Under the pieces are notes generated by a model, which had not been told where the DNA came from, made no database searches, and worked only from the letters and a program-made list of their open reading frames with translations. 37,311 nt of DNA from Acidimicrobiia bacterium. Lineage in GTDB: Bacteria; Actinomycetota; Acidimicrobiia; Acidimicrobiales; Aldehydirespiratoraceae. Location: positions 1 to 37,311 of the forward strand of contig JAJEEV010000046.1 of NCBI GenBank assembly GCA_022820805.1, read 5' to 3'. Each line of letters begins with the position of its first letter. Position 1 is the stretch's first letter. Shown piece after piece: positions 25,556 to 33,637 of the stretch. The position numbers and the translations under genes are program-made.

Positions 25556-25579
25556 GCCGGAACCACGCCGGCCCCTAGG
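25551..25579. terminator. Bidirectional hairpin spanning both convergent stop codons
   Basis: GGCCGG (25555-25560) pairs with CCGGCC (25568-25573) around a seven-base loop. The stem continues, after a two-base bulge, as CCTA (25551-25554) with TAGG (25576-25579). The cyclase stop TAG (25553-25555) and the P450 stop (25577-25575) both lie inside it. Its symmetry and place between convergent genes suggest a shared terminator; no U-tract is seen. Confidence 0.5.
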
Positions 25580-27539
25580 CCGGGACCTGGTGCCGCTTCT
25601 CCTTGATCACGAACTTCAGCCTCTTGCTGGGCGACAGCGTCGGGAAGGCATTGATGCGCAGCTTGCGGTTCGGCTTCACCAGCTCGAACGTGAAGTAGTG
25701 GGCCAGCATCAACATGTTGAGGGTTATGTGGATCTCAGACCAGCGGATTCCCATGCATTTGTGGGTGCCCAGGCCATAGGGAGCATAACTCGGGCCCATG
25801 TGCTCGTTGCGGGGCGGAAGATAGCGGTCGATGTCGAACGTGAAGGGATCCGGGAAGATGTCCTCCATATAATGCGCAGCCGTCTGGGCGATCACCACCC
25901 GCGCCCGCAGCGGTAGGGAGTACCCCGCCACGTTGCAACTGTTCATCACATTGCGCATAGTGAAGGCGGTAATGGGTGTCAGCCTCAGGGCCTCCAGCAG
26001 CACGCGGTGGGTGACATCGATCTTGTCCAGCTTCAGATCTTCACCGGAAGGATCGCCGTCGGCGAACAGAGCGTCGGCCTCAGCCTGCACACGCTTGTAG
26101 ATGTCAGGGTTCGACGCCAGGAAGTAGAGAGTGAAGCTGGTCATGTCGGCGAGGTACATGCCAGTCAACAGTGCCGTTCCGAGCGGGAAGCTGAAGTCTG
26201 TCTCCGGGAGAAACTGCGGTTCGTTGGCATGAAGAGCGAAGTAGCCGTCAACGATGTCCGCAGGACGGCCTAGCCGTTGGCCTGGCGTATGGTCCGCCTC
26301 GATTCCCTTGACTACCTGCTGGTTGAGCTTTCCGATGCGTCTCATTCTCGGTGTCTTCAACATGAACTTGGGCAAGGCATTGGCGACATGAGTGCTCAGG
26401 GCGCGCTCTTTGAACTTGAGAAGGTTCGTGACGGTGTCCTGAGTGTCCTGGCTGACCAAGAGCGGTGACATCTGCGCATTCACCAACAGTCGGAAGTTCG
26501 ATCGGTCATGGACGTCGCCGACATTCCACGGTGCCATCTGCTGCCGCGCGTTGCGGTAGACCTCGTCCAGACGACGGAGCAACGTGTTGGGAGAGTATGA
26601 GGGCTGCAAGGCCTTTCGGAACTTGAAATGGTCGGCGCCGTCCGCGGAGTGCACGGTGCGGGAGACGCCATAGACCTTCTCGATCCCGGCCAAGTATTCT
26701 CCAGAGTGCAGGAACAGGCGACCACTGCGCTGCATCCACTGATTGGTCTCGCCGCCGGCGAGGAAGATATAGGACTGTTTCGAGACCGGGGGGTTCAGCT
26801 CGAACACCGGACCGTACTGCTTGGCGAGGTCGGCGAAGAGGGCCGGGAGGTTGCCGGAACTCACGTGACGGTTGAACAGCATCTTGCGGAGAGCGACGCG
26901 CGGGATCTTCTTCGTGACGAGCGAGCGCTGAAGGTGGTATCCGACGATGCTGCTACTCACCGCCTCACCGATCGAACGGCCGATGATGTCCAGCTGGCAG
27001 ACCCACTTGACCCGCTCCTCGGCCTCCTCGTCCAGGGTCACCATGTAGGGGATGACGTTGCAGGCGTTCAACAGAGCGATCGCAATGGCGTCACGGGGGT
27101 CGGGGATGTCGCCGCCGAGCACCACCTTGTGGACGCGCGTCTTGATGAACAAGACCCCGCCGCTCGCGTCGGAGTCCGCTTGTGTCTCCATCTCCCAGGC
27201 GGCCCGGGCCAAGGTCCAATAGTCACCCTCATGGTGCTCCAGGAACTGGCGACGGACCAGGTCGTTGAGCACCGTGTCGACGATCGTCTCCGCATGGGGA
27301 GCGAGCCGCTCGATCCAGTACCGGGTGCTGCGTTGTTCCGGCTCGTCGACGATCTCGGCCAGGATGGGATCCAGTATCGGCATATCGGTCGGGCTCTTGT
27401 CGATCAGGAACAGAGACTCCGTATCGGTGTCGATTCGATGACGGAGGGAGAGTTCCGCAAGCGCAGCCCCGATGACGGTGCAGTTGAGACTCCAGCCCGG
27501 CACCTGGTGAAAATACCCGCTCTCCTCATTGAGGAGCAT
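25575..27539 (-). CDS. GPP34 (GOLPH3-like) domain - cytochrome P450 fusion
   Basis: The first ~200 residues match the GPP34/GOLPH3 fold pattern: LLNEESGYF, AALAELSLRHRIDTD, LILD-like DMPILDPILAEIVDEP, YWIERLAP, and a helical DPRDAIAIALLNACNVI. GOLPH3 proteins bind phosphoinositides on membranes in eukaryotes; bacterial versions are little studied. From about 225 on is a P450: the ExxR helix EALR (516-519), the PERF-like DPFTFDIDRYLPP, and the haem loop YGLGTHKCMG with Cys595. The I-helix reads LADMTSF rather than the usual AGxDT. Facing a sterol cyclase, a role in oxidising its product is likely but unproven. The GPP34 frame continues upstream of this ATG (SLPEELIL) to a likely frameshift; see the findings. 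Confidence 0.85.
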   Translation of the reverse strand: MLLNEESGYFHQVPGWSLNCTVIGAALAELSLRHRIDTDTESLFLIDKSPTDMPILDPILAEIVDEPEQRSTRYWIERLAPHAETIVDTVLNDLVRRQFLEHHEGDYWTLARAAWEMETQADSDASGGVLFIKTRVHKVVLGGDIPDPRDAIAIALLNACNVIPYMVTLDEEAEERVKWVCQLDIIGRSIGEAVSSSIVGYHLQRSLVTKKIPRVALRKMLFNRHVSSGNLPALFADLAKQYGPVFELNPPVSKQSYIFLAGGETNQWMQRSGRLFLHSGEYLAGIEKVYGVSRTVHSADGADHFKFRKALQPSYSPNTLLRRLDEVYRNARQQMAPWNVGDVHDRSNFRLLVNAQMSPLLVSQDTQDTVTNLLKFKERALSTHVANALPKFMLKTPRMRRIGKLNQQVVKGIEADHTPGQRLGRPADIVDGYFALHANEPQFLPETDFSFPLGTALLTGMYLADMTSFTLYFLASNPDIYKRVQAEADALFADGDPSGEDLKLDKIDVTHRVLLEALRLTPITAFTMRNVMNSCNVAGYSLPLRARVVIAQTAAHYMEDIFPDPFTFDIDRYLPPRNEHMGPSYAPYGLGTHKCMGIRWSEIHITLNMLMLAHYFTFELVKPNRKLRINAFPTLSPSKRLKFVIKEKRHQVPA

Positions 27540-27563
27540 CAGAATTAGTTCTTCGGGCAGTGA

Positions 27564-27606
27564 GGGGATGGATGGTCGACTCTGCTTGAGTCTGAGTCTG
27601 GGACAT
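27564..27606 (-). other. Probable true 5' end of the GPP34-P450 gene, separated by a frameshift
   Basis: Upstream of 27539 the same frame reads SLPEELIL before MLLNEESGY, which matches the conserved start of GPP34 domains, but it has no ATG, GTG or TTG. In another frame an ATG at 27606 opens MSQTQTQAESTIHP. Losing one C from the C4 run (27567-27564) would join the two frames. Either the assembly has a one-base error or the gene carries a real shift here. Confidence 0.6.
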
Positions 27607-27613
27607 CAGAGGG

Positions 27614-27619
27614 AGTATA
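27614..27619 (-). promoter_or_regulatory. -10 box of a leaderless promoter for the GPP34-P450 gene
   Basis: Minus-strand TATACT (27619-27614) is followed by seven bases and the ATG at 27606. A weak -35, TTCAAA (27643-27638), lies 18 bases upstream. It overlaps the stop of the transporter gene, so the P450 can be transcribed apart from it. Confidence 0.45.
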
Positions 27620-30085
27620 TCACGTCCCCTCATGTCGTTTGAAGATAGCCTCGATCTCATCGTCGAGGTCATCCGACCAGCGTTGCACTCTCGACCGCAG
27701 ACGCATGTTCTGGTATGCGCCCCAGACGGTCATGGCAGGTGGCACCAGCAGTACGGACAGTATCAGCGAATATGCGATCGTGATCACCACTGTGATGCCG
27801 AACTGCTTCAGCGCAGGCACCGATGAGAAGATCAATACACCAATCCCGACGCCTGTAGTCAATGCAGAACCCAGGAGGGCGGAGCCAGTTGTCTTCAGGG
27901 TGCGGACGGCGGCAACCTCGGGAGTGCGGAGGTTCCTGTACTCTTCTCCGTACCGGTGAATGATATGGATGGTGTAATCCACACCGATTCCTATCGATAG
28001 CGCGGTAATGGTCGCCGTCACAATGGTGTATGGAATTCCGAGCAGCGCCAGCGTGCCGAGTATCCAGATTAGGACAAGAACGATCGGACCGATAGCAATG
28101 AAAGCCAGAATCGGTTGACGCAGTGTTGCCCAGAAGAACACGAACAGAATGCTAAGAGCCGCAGCAATCGTGTAGGCGATGGCTTCGGTTTGACGGCTCG
28201 TCATTTCTTCGGTCACCGTCACCGAGATCACACTTCCCGACGCCACCCTGACGGCATCATCGGAACCGAACCAGAGTGCTTCAATCTCCTCCTGTAGGAC
28301 TCTCGTCTTGTCCGGGTCGTTCGTGGCGACCGGAAACTGGAGCAGGAATACATCGATCCCTCGCGGATCGTTGACCATCAGACGTGAAACGGCAGGCTCT
28401 CTAGCCTCGAGCCTGTCCAGGAACTCCTGCACCGTCCCGGGAGCGAACTGCACTCCAGCGGTGGCCTCGTCGAAGAGCGCAGCGAGTTCGGGATCGTAGT
28501 TGTCGCCGGGCTCGCCGGTGTCTGAAGTCCAGTCATGCACGAGGAGATCAAAAGAAGCGTGAATCGGTCCTGCGGCTGCCTGCGGGCGTTGCCGTTCATC
28601 CTCGAAAGCGGTAGTCAGACCGCGCAGGTTGACGAGTGTCCGAGTCTCGGTGGCCTCGGCACGCAAGATCATGCTGGCGATTTCCGTCGACCCGCCGAAG
28701 GCAGTGTCCAGCGTCGTCCAGTCGCTGGCAATGCTCCCACCGCTGGGCAGAAGGTCGAGGATCCTGAACCTCGACTCGATCTGCGTCGAGGCAACCCCGA
28801 ACACGATCGACAGCGCCAGTATCGCGACCAGATAGACCGTGGGCTTGCGGGTGCCGCTCCGGCCCACCAGTTCCGCGATCCTATCGATGCCCGGCAAGCT
28901 CTGTGAGACCTGTCGGGGCGCAGCGAGCTTGTTCCGCGACTCCCGCCGCCGGTCCATGATGAGCCGACCGGACGGCAACAGCGTCAGCATCACGATCACG
29001 CTCATCCCCACGCCCAGACCGGCCACCACGCCGAAGTCCTTGATCGCAGGAATGGGCGAGAGCAGTCCCACCATGAAGCTGCCGATGGTGGTGACCGCGG
29101 CCAGGGTCAGGGGGATCAGAACCTTGCGCAGTCCCGCTCGGGCGGCATCCAACACCGAGGTCTGATCGGTCCTCGCCTCGCGGTAGTGCAACGCCACCTG
29201 GATCGCATAGTCCACGGTAAGGCTGATTATCAGTATCGGGATGATCACCGACACTCCGCTCGGCCGACCCAGGACACCCAGGCCGTTCGGTCCCAGCCAG
29301 CCCTCAGCGCCGACGACCCAGACAATGGACATCACCAGGCCTGCCAGCGACAGCAGCAGGTCGGAGGGTGACCGCAGGAAGAGGAGTATCAGGATCGCGA
29401 TCAGCACGAAGGCTGCCCCGATCAGGGGCGCAGTGTCCTCCCTGTACGCCCTCTGGTACTCGGCCTCGATCACCGTCGGAGACACGCTGCTCACGCGCAA
29501 CGAGCCCTCGCTGCCGGCGGCGATGTCGGAGACCCTGCGCTCCGCGGCCTTCAGCCTCTCAGGAGCAGTGTCCTGGAGGCGGATCGTGGCGAGCGCCACC
29601 GGCGTGCCGTCAAGGTCGGTTCCCGTCATCAGGCTGAGAGCACCCTGGACCGCGGGCGCACTGCTCACGGCGTCGATCTCCGCCTGGCTGGCCGACTCGA
29701 AGCCGTCTATCCCGAGTGCAGCCTGCACGATCGCTGAGGGTGCGATGATCGGATCGGTCGGCGCGAACACGCCCGCCACTTCAGGGTCGCTGGCAATCTC
29801 CTCGATCAGATCGGACATCTGGGAGAGTCCCCCGGGGGTCAGGGTCTCTCCACGGAATAGCAGTGTGGTAACGACGATCTCGCCCGCCTCGCCGAAGAGC
29901 TCATCGATCTCCTCCAGCGCTTGAACAACGGGGCTGTCAGGGGGAAAGTACCCGTCTATCTCGTCGATCTCGGCGCGCAGCGTCGCCCCGGCGCCCAACG
30001 CCACGGTGATGATGATCAGAACGACGATCGTGGCATATGGTCGAGCCGTGACCAGTCGGCTTATGAGATCAATTGGTCGGTTCAA
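27620..30085 (-). CDS. MmpL/RND-family membrane transporter
   Basis: This 821-residue protein has the two-fold RND/MMPL layout. The first helix is at about 19-36, followed by a large extracytoplasmic domain (about 37-220). A block of five helices follows, including LIISLTVDYAIQVALHYRE. The second helix (about 415-435), a second large loop and a final block with the matching ALSIGIGVDYTIHIIHRYG complete it. The repeated G/S-x-x-VDY-x-I motif is the proton-relay helix of the MMPL family. These pumps and their HpnN relatives move hydrophobic lipids to the cell surface. Bacterial sterol transporters of RND type (BstA) are known, and its place before the P450 and opposite the cyclase fits that role. 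The start is TTG, 16 bases after the VOC gene, with only a weak ribosome site. Confidence 0.87.
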   Translation of the reverse strand: MNRPIDLISRLVTARPYATIVVLIIITVALGAGATLRAEIDEIDGYFPPDSPVVQALEEIDELFGEAGEIVVTTLLFRGETLTPGGLSQMSDLIEEIASDPEVAGVFAPTDPIIAPSAIVQAALGIDGFESASQAEIDAVSSAPAVQGALSLMTGTDLDGTPVALATIRLQDTAPERLKAAERRVSDIAAGSEGSLRVSSVSPTVIEAEYQRAYREDTAPLIGAAFVLIAILILLFLRSPSDLLLSLAGLVMSIVWVVGAEGWLGPNGLGVLGRPSGVSVIIPILIISLTVDYAIQVALHYREARTDQTSVLDAARAGLRKVLIPLTLAAVTTIGSFMVGLLSPIPAIKDFGVVAGLGVGMSVIVMLTLLPSGRLIMDRRRESRNKLAAPRQVSQSLPGIDRIAELVGRSGTRKPTVYLVAILALSIVFGVASTQIESRFRILDLLPSGGSIASDWTTLDTAFGGSTEIASMILRAEATETRTLVNLRGLTTAFEDERQRPQAAAGPIHASFDLLVHDWTSDTGEPGDNYDPELAALFDEATAGVQFAPGTVQEFLDRLEAREPAVSRLMVNDPRGIDVFLLQFPVATNDPDKTRVLQEEIEALWFGSDDAVRVASGSVISVTVTEEMTSRQTEAIAYTIAAALSILFVFFWATLRQPILAFIAIGPIVLVLIWILGTLALLGIPYTIVTATITALSIGIGVDYTIHIIHRYGEEYRNLRTPEVAAVRTLKTTGSALLGSALTTGVGIGVLIFSSVPALKQFGITVVITIAYSLILSVLLVPPAMTVWGAYQNMRLRSRVQRWSDDLDDEIEAIFKRHEGT

Positions 30086-30101
30086 GGCGCGCGTTCGCCC
30101 A

Positions 30102-30461
30102 TCAGGCCGGCTGGTTCAGCTCGATCATGTTGCCGGCCGGGTCGAAGAAGAAGGTCTGGCGGGACGCTGTCCCCGGCAGGGGAATCGGGTCGTCCACCTG
30201 CACGCCCCGGTCCCGGAGCTCGGCCACGGCCGCGTCGATATCGTCAACCTTGAAGGCCCAGTGCTGGCCGGTCGGGGGCACCCAGCCTTCGACCTCGATG
30301 AGGTGGACCTCGCCGCCGCCGGGGCTCTGCAGCCAGCGGCCGTTGAAGCCGAAGTCGGGTCGGTCCAGCACCGCCAGACCCAGCACGTCGGTGTAGAACG
30401 GCGCGGCGGCCTCGACGTCGGGAACGTTGATCGACACGTGATGAACAGGGCCAAGCTCCAT
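30102..30461 (-). CDS. VOC (glyoxalase/bleomycin-resistance-like) family protein
   Basis: This 119-residue protein has a single VOC fold of two beta-alpha-beta-beta-beta units: VHHVSINVPDVEAAAPFYTD, GEVHLIEVEG, WAFKVDDIDAAVAELRDRG and FFFDPAGNMIEL. Likely metal ligands are the His in HHVSI, the Glu in LIEVEG, and the Glu of NMIEL. The ATG at 30461 has AAGG upstream and sits 11 bases after the Fpg stop; the longer frame to 30500 overlaps Fpg. VOC proteins include lyases, isomerases and dioxygenases, so the reaction cannot be named. It lies between Fpg and the RND transporter on the same strand. Confidence 0.88.
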   Translation of the reverse strand: MELGPVHHVSINVPDVEAAAPFYTDVLGLAVLDRPDFGFNGRWLQSPGGGEVHLIEVEGWVPPTGQHWAFKVDDIDAAVAELRDRGVQVDDPIPLPGTASRQTFFFDPAGNMIELNQPA

Positions 30462-30472
30462 GGCGCGCAACC

Positions 30473-31288
30473 TTAGCGGTGCTGGCAGGTGGGGCACCAT
30501 GTGGTGCCGCGGGCGTCGACCACCTTGCGCCGCAGCTCCGTCCCGCAGCGCTCGCAGGGCTCGCCGGCCCGTCCGTAGCAGTACAGGTGGTGCTGGTTGC
30601 GGCCCGATGCTCCGTCCAGCGCCGCGTAGTCACGCAACGTGGTGCCACCATGGCGCAGCCCCGAGGACAGCGCGGTGCGGATGGCGTCAGCCAGTCGGCC
30701 GGCCCGGGGCCTCGACAGCCGCCGGACGGCGGGATTGACGCCCGCCAGCCACAGCGCCTCGTCGGCGTAGATGTTGCCCACGCCTGCCACCGGCCGCTGC
30801 GACAGCAGCTGGGTCTTGATGCGGCGCCGGCTGGCCCGCAACGCCCGCCAGAGGGTCTCGCCGGTGAATTGCTCGCTGAAGGGCTCGGGCCCCAGGTGAT
30901 GGAGGGTCGCGATGCTCTCATGCCGGCCCGACGGCACCACGTGGACTCGACCGAAGCGGCGGACATCGTGCAGCGTGAGTGCATCGTCGTCATCGAGGCG
31001 CCACCAGGCCCGCAAGTGCGGGTGGGACAGATCGACCGCAGGCCCGACTGCCAGCCTTCCGGTCATGCCCAGGTGGATGATCAGCTCGCATCCCGAGTCG
31101 CTGGAGTCGTCGAGATCGACGATCAGGTACTTGCCCCGGCGGCGGACCGCGGTCACGTCGCAGCCGACAGCCTCGACCGCCGGCGTGAACTTCGCCGACG
31201 GGTGGGAGCCGGCTTCGGTGATGGAGCGACCCTCCAGCCGCGGCTGCAACTGCGCTCGGATGGTCTCGACCTCGGGAAGCTCGGGCAC
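30473..31288 (-). CDS. mutM: Formamidopyrimidine-DNA glycosylase
   Basis: This 271-residue enzyme removes oxidised purines such as 8-oxoguanine and nicks the DNA. The GTG at 31288 gives the mature start PELPEVETI, placing the catalytic Pro at position 2 and Glu at 3; the ATG three codons earlier would bury this Pro. Other marks are the Lys in RRGKYLIVDL, IIHLGMTGRL, the helix-two-turn-helix GVGNIYADEAL, and a C-terminal zinc finger with CERCG and CPTCQ. A TACGGT box seven bases before the GTG suggests a leaderless mRNA. All key residues are present. Confidence 0.95.
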   Translation of the reverse strand: MPELPEVETIRAQLQPRLEGRSITEAGSHPSAKFTPAVEAVGCDVTAVRRRGKYLIVDLDDSSDSGCELIIHLGMTGRLAVGPAVDLSHPHLRAWWRLDDDDALTLHDVRRFGRVHVVPSGRHESIATLHHLGPEPFSEQFTGETLWRALRASRRRIKTQLLSQRPVAGVGNIYADEALWLAGVNPAVRRLSRPRAGRLADAIRTALSSGLRHGGTTLRDYAALDGASGRNQHHLYCYGRAGEPCERCGTELRRKVVDARGTTWCPTCQHR

Positions 31289-31349
31289 CGGCCGCACCGT
31301 ACCGGAGCCGGCTCAAGCCGGGGGGATGCCTGGACCGCTGTCCGGGGGC

Positions 31350-31658
31350 TCAGGCCGCGGCGGTAGACCCGGCCGCCCCCCGAACGATCACGTCGATCAA
31401 GTCGATGAGTTCGGGCCGGCTCTTGAAGTACTCGGCCTGCTCTCCGTTCCAGGGCCGGATCAGCTCCTCGGCGTCGAACCCGGCCCTCTGCCAGGTGGTC
31501 GCGATCACGCGCAGGGCCGAGTCCACCTCCGGGGAGGCGGCGGTGACCGCGGCGACCGCCATCGCATCCACGTCGACGGTCTCGCTGGTGACCAACGGGC
31601 GCCGGATGGTGGATATCCGGAACCGGATGGCTTCCGCGGCAATGCGAGTGTGGTTCAT
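31350..31658 (-). CDS. Small hypothetical protein
   Basis: This 102-residue frame lies between mutM and ferrochelatase on the same strand. It has an ordered composition: a helix with MAVAAVTAASPEVDSALRVI, then WQRAGFDAEELIRPW and PELIDLIDVIV. No membrane segment, signal peptide or known motif is seen. No clear ribosome site precedes the ATG. It is plausible from codon use and position, but I cannot assign a function. Confidence 0.6.
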   Translation of the reverse strand: MNHTRIAAEAIRFRISTIRRPLVTSETVDVDAMAVAAVTAASPEVDSALRVIATTWQRAGFDAEELIRPWNGEQAEYFKSRPELIDLIDVIVRGAAGSTAAA

Positions 31659-31760
31659 GGGCGGGGCCCCCGCAACGGCCGTACGTAGTAGTTCGGTGTA
31701 TACAAAATAGTGTTATCCACAGTGCAGGTGGTGGACCCCGGAGGCCGGTAGCGGTCCCTT

Positions 31761-32777
31761 TCAGGATCGCAACGGGCAGCAGCCGGCGGGGCAGAGGTCG
31801 GGGCCGGCGCCGAGGCGGCCGAGGGCTCGGGGGACCCGAGACGGGTCGAGGCGCTCCTCGATGAGTTCCTGCAACATGGCCACGAAGCGATCGTCGGGGC
31901 CGGTGCCCGGCGCGACGGCCCTCGCCAGCGCGAGGCCCAGGTCGGCCGCAGTGCCGGCCGCGACCACGTCCAGGTCCCACATGACCTCCATGTGGTCGGT
32001 GGTGAAACCGATGGGGGCGAGGACCACGGCGGTCGCGCCCCTCCTAGAGAACTCCCGCAGGCAGTCGTTCACGTCCGGCTCGAGCCACCGAACAGACGGC
32101 GGGCCGCTGCGGCTCTGCCAGGCCAGGGTCCAGGCGTCGAATCCGGCCCCGGTCGCCACCAGCCGCGCCGTCTCGCCCAGTTGGCGCTCGTAGTCGCAGC
32201 CCGCGGCCATGGACTCCGGGATCGAGTGGGCCGTGAACACCAGCCGCGCCTGCGAGCGCAACCGTGCCGGCAGGCTCATGCAGGCCTCCGCCACCGCATC
32301 CACGAAGGGTCCGACGAAGCCGGGATGGTCGTAGTAGGCGCGGACCTTGTCGATGTCGGGTGCGGTGTCGCCCACAGAGGCCCGGGCGGCCGCGATGTCG
32401 TCGAGGTACTGGCGACAGCCGGAGTACGACGAGTATGCGGAGGTGACGACGGCGAGGGCCCGGCGGTGCCCTGCCGCGGCCATCTCGGCCACGGCGCCGG
32501 TCAGGTAGGGATCCCAGTTGCGGTTCCCCCAGTACACCGGCAGGTCCAGGCCCGCGGTCGCCAGCCTGCCGGCGAGCGCGTCGCGCAGACGGCGGCACTG
32601 CTCGTTCAGGGGGCTTGCCCCGCCGAAGTGGTGGTACTGCCGGGCTACCGCGGAGAGCCGATCGGGCGGGATCTCACGACCGGAGGTGACGTTGGCCAGG
32701 AACGGCTCGACGTCGTCAGGCCCCTCGGGTCCACCGAACGACACCAGCAGCACGGAGTCGTAGGCGGGTGGTGTCAT
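31761..32777 (-). CDS. hemH: Ferrochelatase (probably coproporphyrin type)
   Basis: This 338-residue protein inserts iron into a porphyrin. It begins YDSVLLVSFGGPEGPDDVEP, the standard ferrochelatase start. It holds the catalytic His184 in FTAHSIPESM, the SRSGPPSVRWLEPDV segment, and the acidic VLAPIGFTTDHMEVMWDLD motif. The C-terminus DLCPAGCCP fits the cysteines that hold a [2Fe-2S] cluster in actinobacterial enzymes. In Actinobacteria the family member is usually the coproporphyrin III ferrochelatase (CpfC). The ATG at 32777 has GGGG upstream. It supplies haem, which the P450 of this locus would need. Confidence 0.94.
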   Translation of the reverse strand: MTPPAYDSVLLVSFGGPEGPDDVEPFLANVTSGREIPPDRLSAVARQYHHFGGASPLNEQCRRLRDALAGRLATAGLDLPVYWGNRNWDPYLTGAVAEMAAAGHRRALAVVTSAYSSYSGCRQYLDDIAAARASVGDTAPDIDKVRAYYDHPGFVGPFVDAVAEACMSLPARLRSQARLVFTAHSIPESMAAGCDYERQLGETARLVATGAGFDAWTLAWQSRSGPPSVRWLEPDVNDCLREFSRRGATAVVLAPIGFTTDHMEVMWDLDVVAAGTAADLGLALARAVAPGTGPDDRFVAMLQELIEERLDPSRVPRALGRLGAGPDLCPAGCCPLRS

Positions 32778-32796
32778 CCCCAGCTAACCCACAGGA

Positions 32797-32842
32797 TCAC
32801 CTGAGTTCTCAACAGGTTCTCCACAGGCATGGGATCAGGTGA
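32797..32842. repeat. Inverted repeat between crotonase and ferrochelatase genes
   Basis: TCACCTGA (32797-32804) pairs perfectly with TCAGGTGA (32835-32842) across a 30-base loop in the 73-bp gap. It could be a weak terminator after the crotonase gene or an operator for ferrochelatase. Confidence 0.25.
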
Positions 32843-32850
32843 GCGGCAAG

Positions 32851-33552
32851 TCACTCCAGCACGCCGAAGCTCTTGAGGTCGTCGTCGAGCGTCGACAGGA
32901 TGTGGTCGATGGTCGCCTGACGGGTCGTCTTCCGGGTCAGCCCGAAGGCGCTGCGGCGCACGTACGAGGCCAACTGGCCGGCCCGTTCCATGGCGGCGTC
33001 GTGCAGTTCGCCGGCCGCGACCACCTCGTCCAGGTAGCCGGCCTCGGCTGCACCGTGGGGCGAGAACACGGTGGCGAGCGACGTCGCCGCGGTGAAGTGC
33101 CGGGGGCTGAGCCGATCGCGGGCCAACTCCACCGCGAAGATGGGCAGCGGCATGCCGATGGACACCTCGGTGAGCCCGATCTTGGCCTCGACGTCGGCGC
33201 CTATGCGCACGTCGCTGGACAGCAGCATGATCGCGCCGAACGCCAGGGCGTGTCCGGTGCATGCGGCCACGACCGGCACCGGCGCGCCGTAGAGGCGCGC
33301 CGCGGTGCGAGCCCCCGCGGCCACCAGTGCCCGAGCGGCCTCGGGACCCTCGCCGATCACGCTGAGATCGAAGCCGGCGCTGAAGCGGCCCTCCCGGCCG
33401 GCGATCACGAAGGCTCCCGCGTCCTGCTCGGCGGCCGCGAGGGCGGAGTCGATGGCCTCCAGCGTGCCATAGCCCACCGCGTTGGCCTTGCCGTCGTCGA
33501 GGCGCAGGACGGCCACGCCGTCATCGATCTCGAATGAGGTGTTCGAAGTCAT
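32851..33552 (-). CDS. Enoyl-CoA hydratase/isomerase (crotonase) family protein
   Basis: This 233-residue protein has the crotonase fold: VAVLRLDDGKANAVGYGTLE, the oxyanion segment FSAGFDLSVI, and CTGHALAFGAIMLLSSDVRIG. The second conserved block usually reads GxAxGGG with catalytic Glu residues further on; here it reads GHALAFGA, so classical hydratase activity is uncertain. A TACGGT box lies six bases before the ATG at 33552 and suggests leaderless translation. The longer open frame to 33813 overlaps the divergent NfuA-like gene. The substrate is unknown. Confidence 0.88.
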   Translation of the reverse strand: MTSNTSFEIDDGVAVLRLDDGKANAVGYGTLEAIDSALAAAEQDAGAFVIAGREGRFSAGFDLSVIGEGPEAARALVAAGARTAARLYGAPVPVVAACTGHALAFGAIMLLSSDVRIGADVEAKIGLTEVSIGMPLPIFAVELARDRLSPRHFTAATSLATVFSPHGAAEAGYLDEVVAAGELHDAAMERAGQLASYVRRSAFGLTRKTTRQATIDHILSTLDDDLKSFGVLE

Positions 33553-33558
33553 GTCCGC

Positions 33559-33564
33559 ACCGTA
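33559..33564 (-). promoter_or_regulatory. -10 box for leaderless crotonase gene
   Basis: Minus-strand TACGGT is followed by six bases and the ATG at 33552. It has the same spacing as the boxes before the DUF4143, mutM and NfuA-like genes. Confidence 0.4.
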
Positions 33565-33637
33565 GCGCGAGCGCGCGAACGGACCGCTCCGAGGGGTGCG
33601 CTCACCCATCCGCGCTGCCTCTTTGTAGGATCGGGGC

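Noticed and set aside
31713..32830. TTATCCACA (31713-31721) and a TTCTCCACA-like site near 32817, which resemble DnaA boxes
   Set aside because: Only one perfect box exists, without a cluster, an AT-rich region or dnaA/dnaN nearby. A replication origin is not supported.
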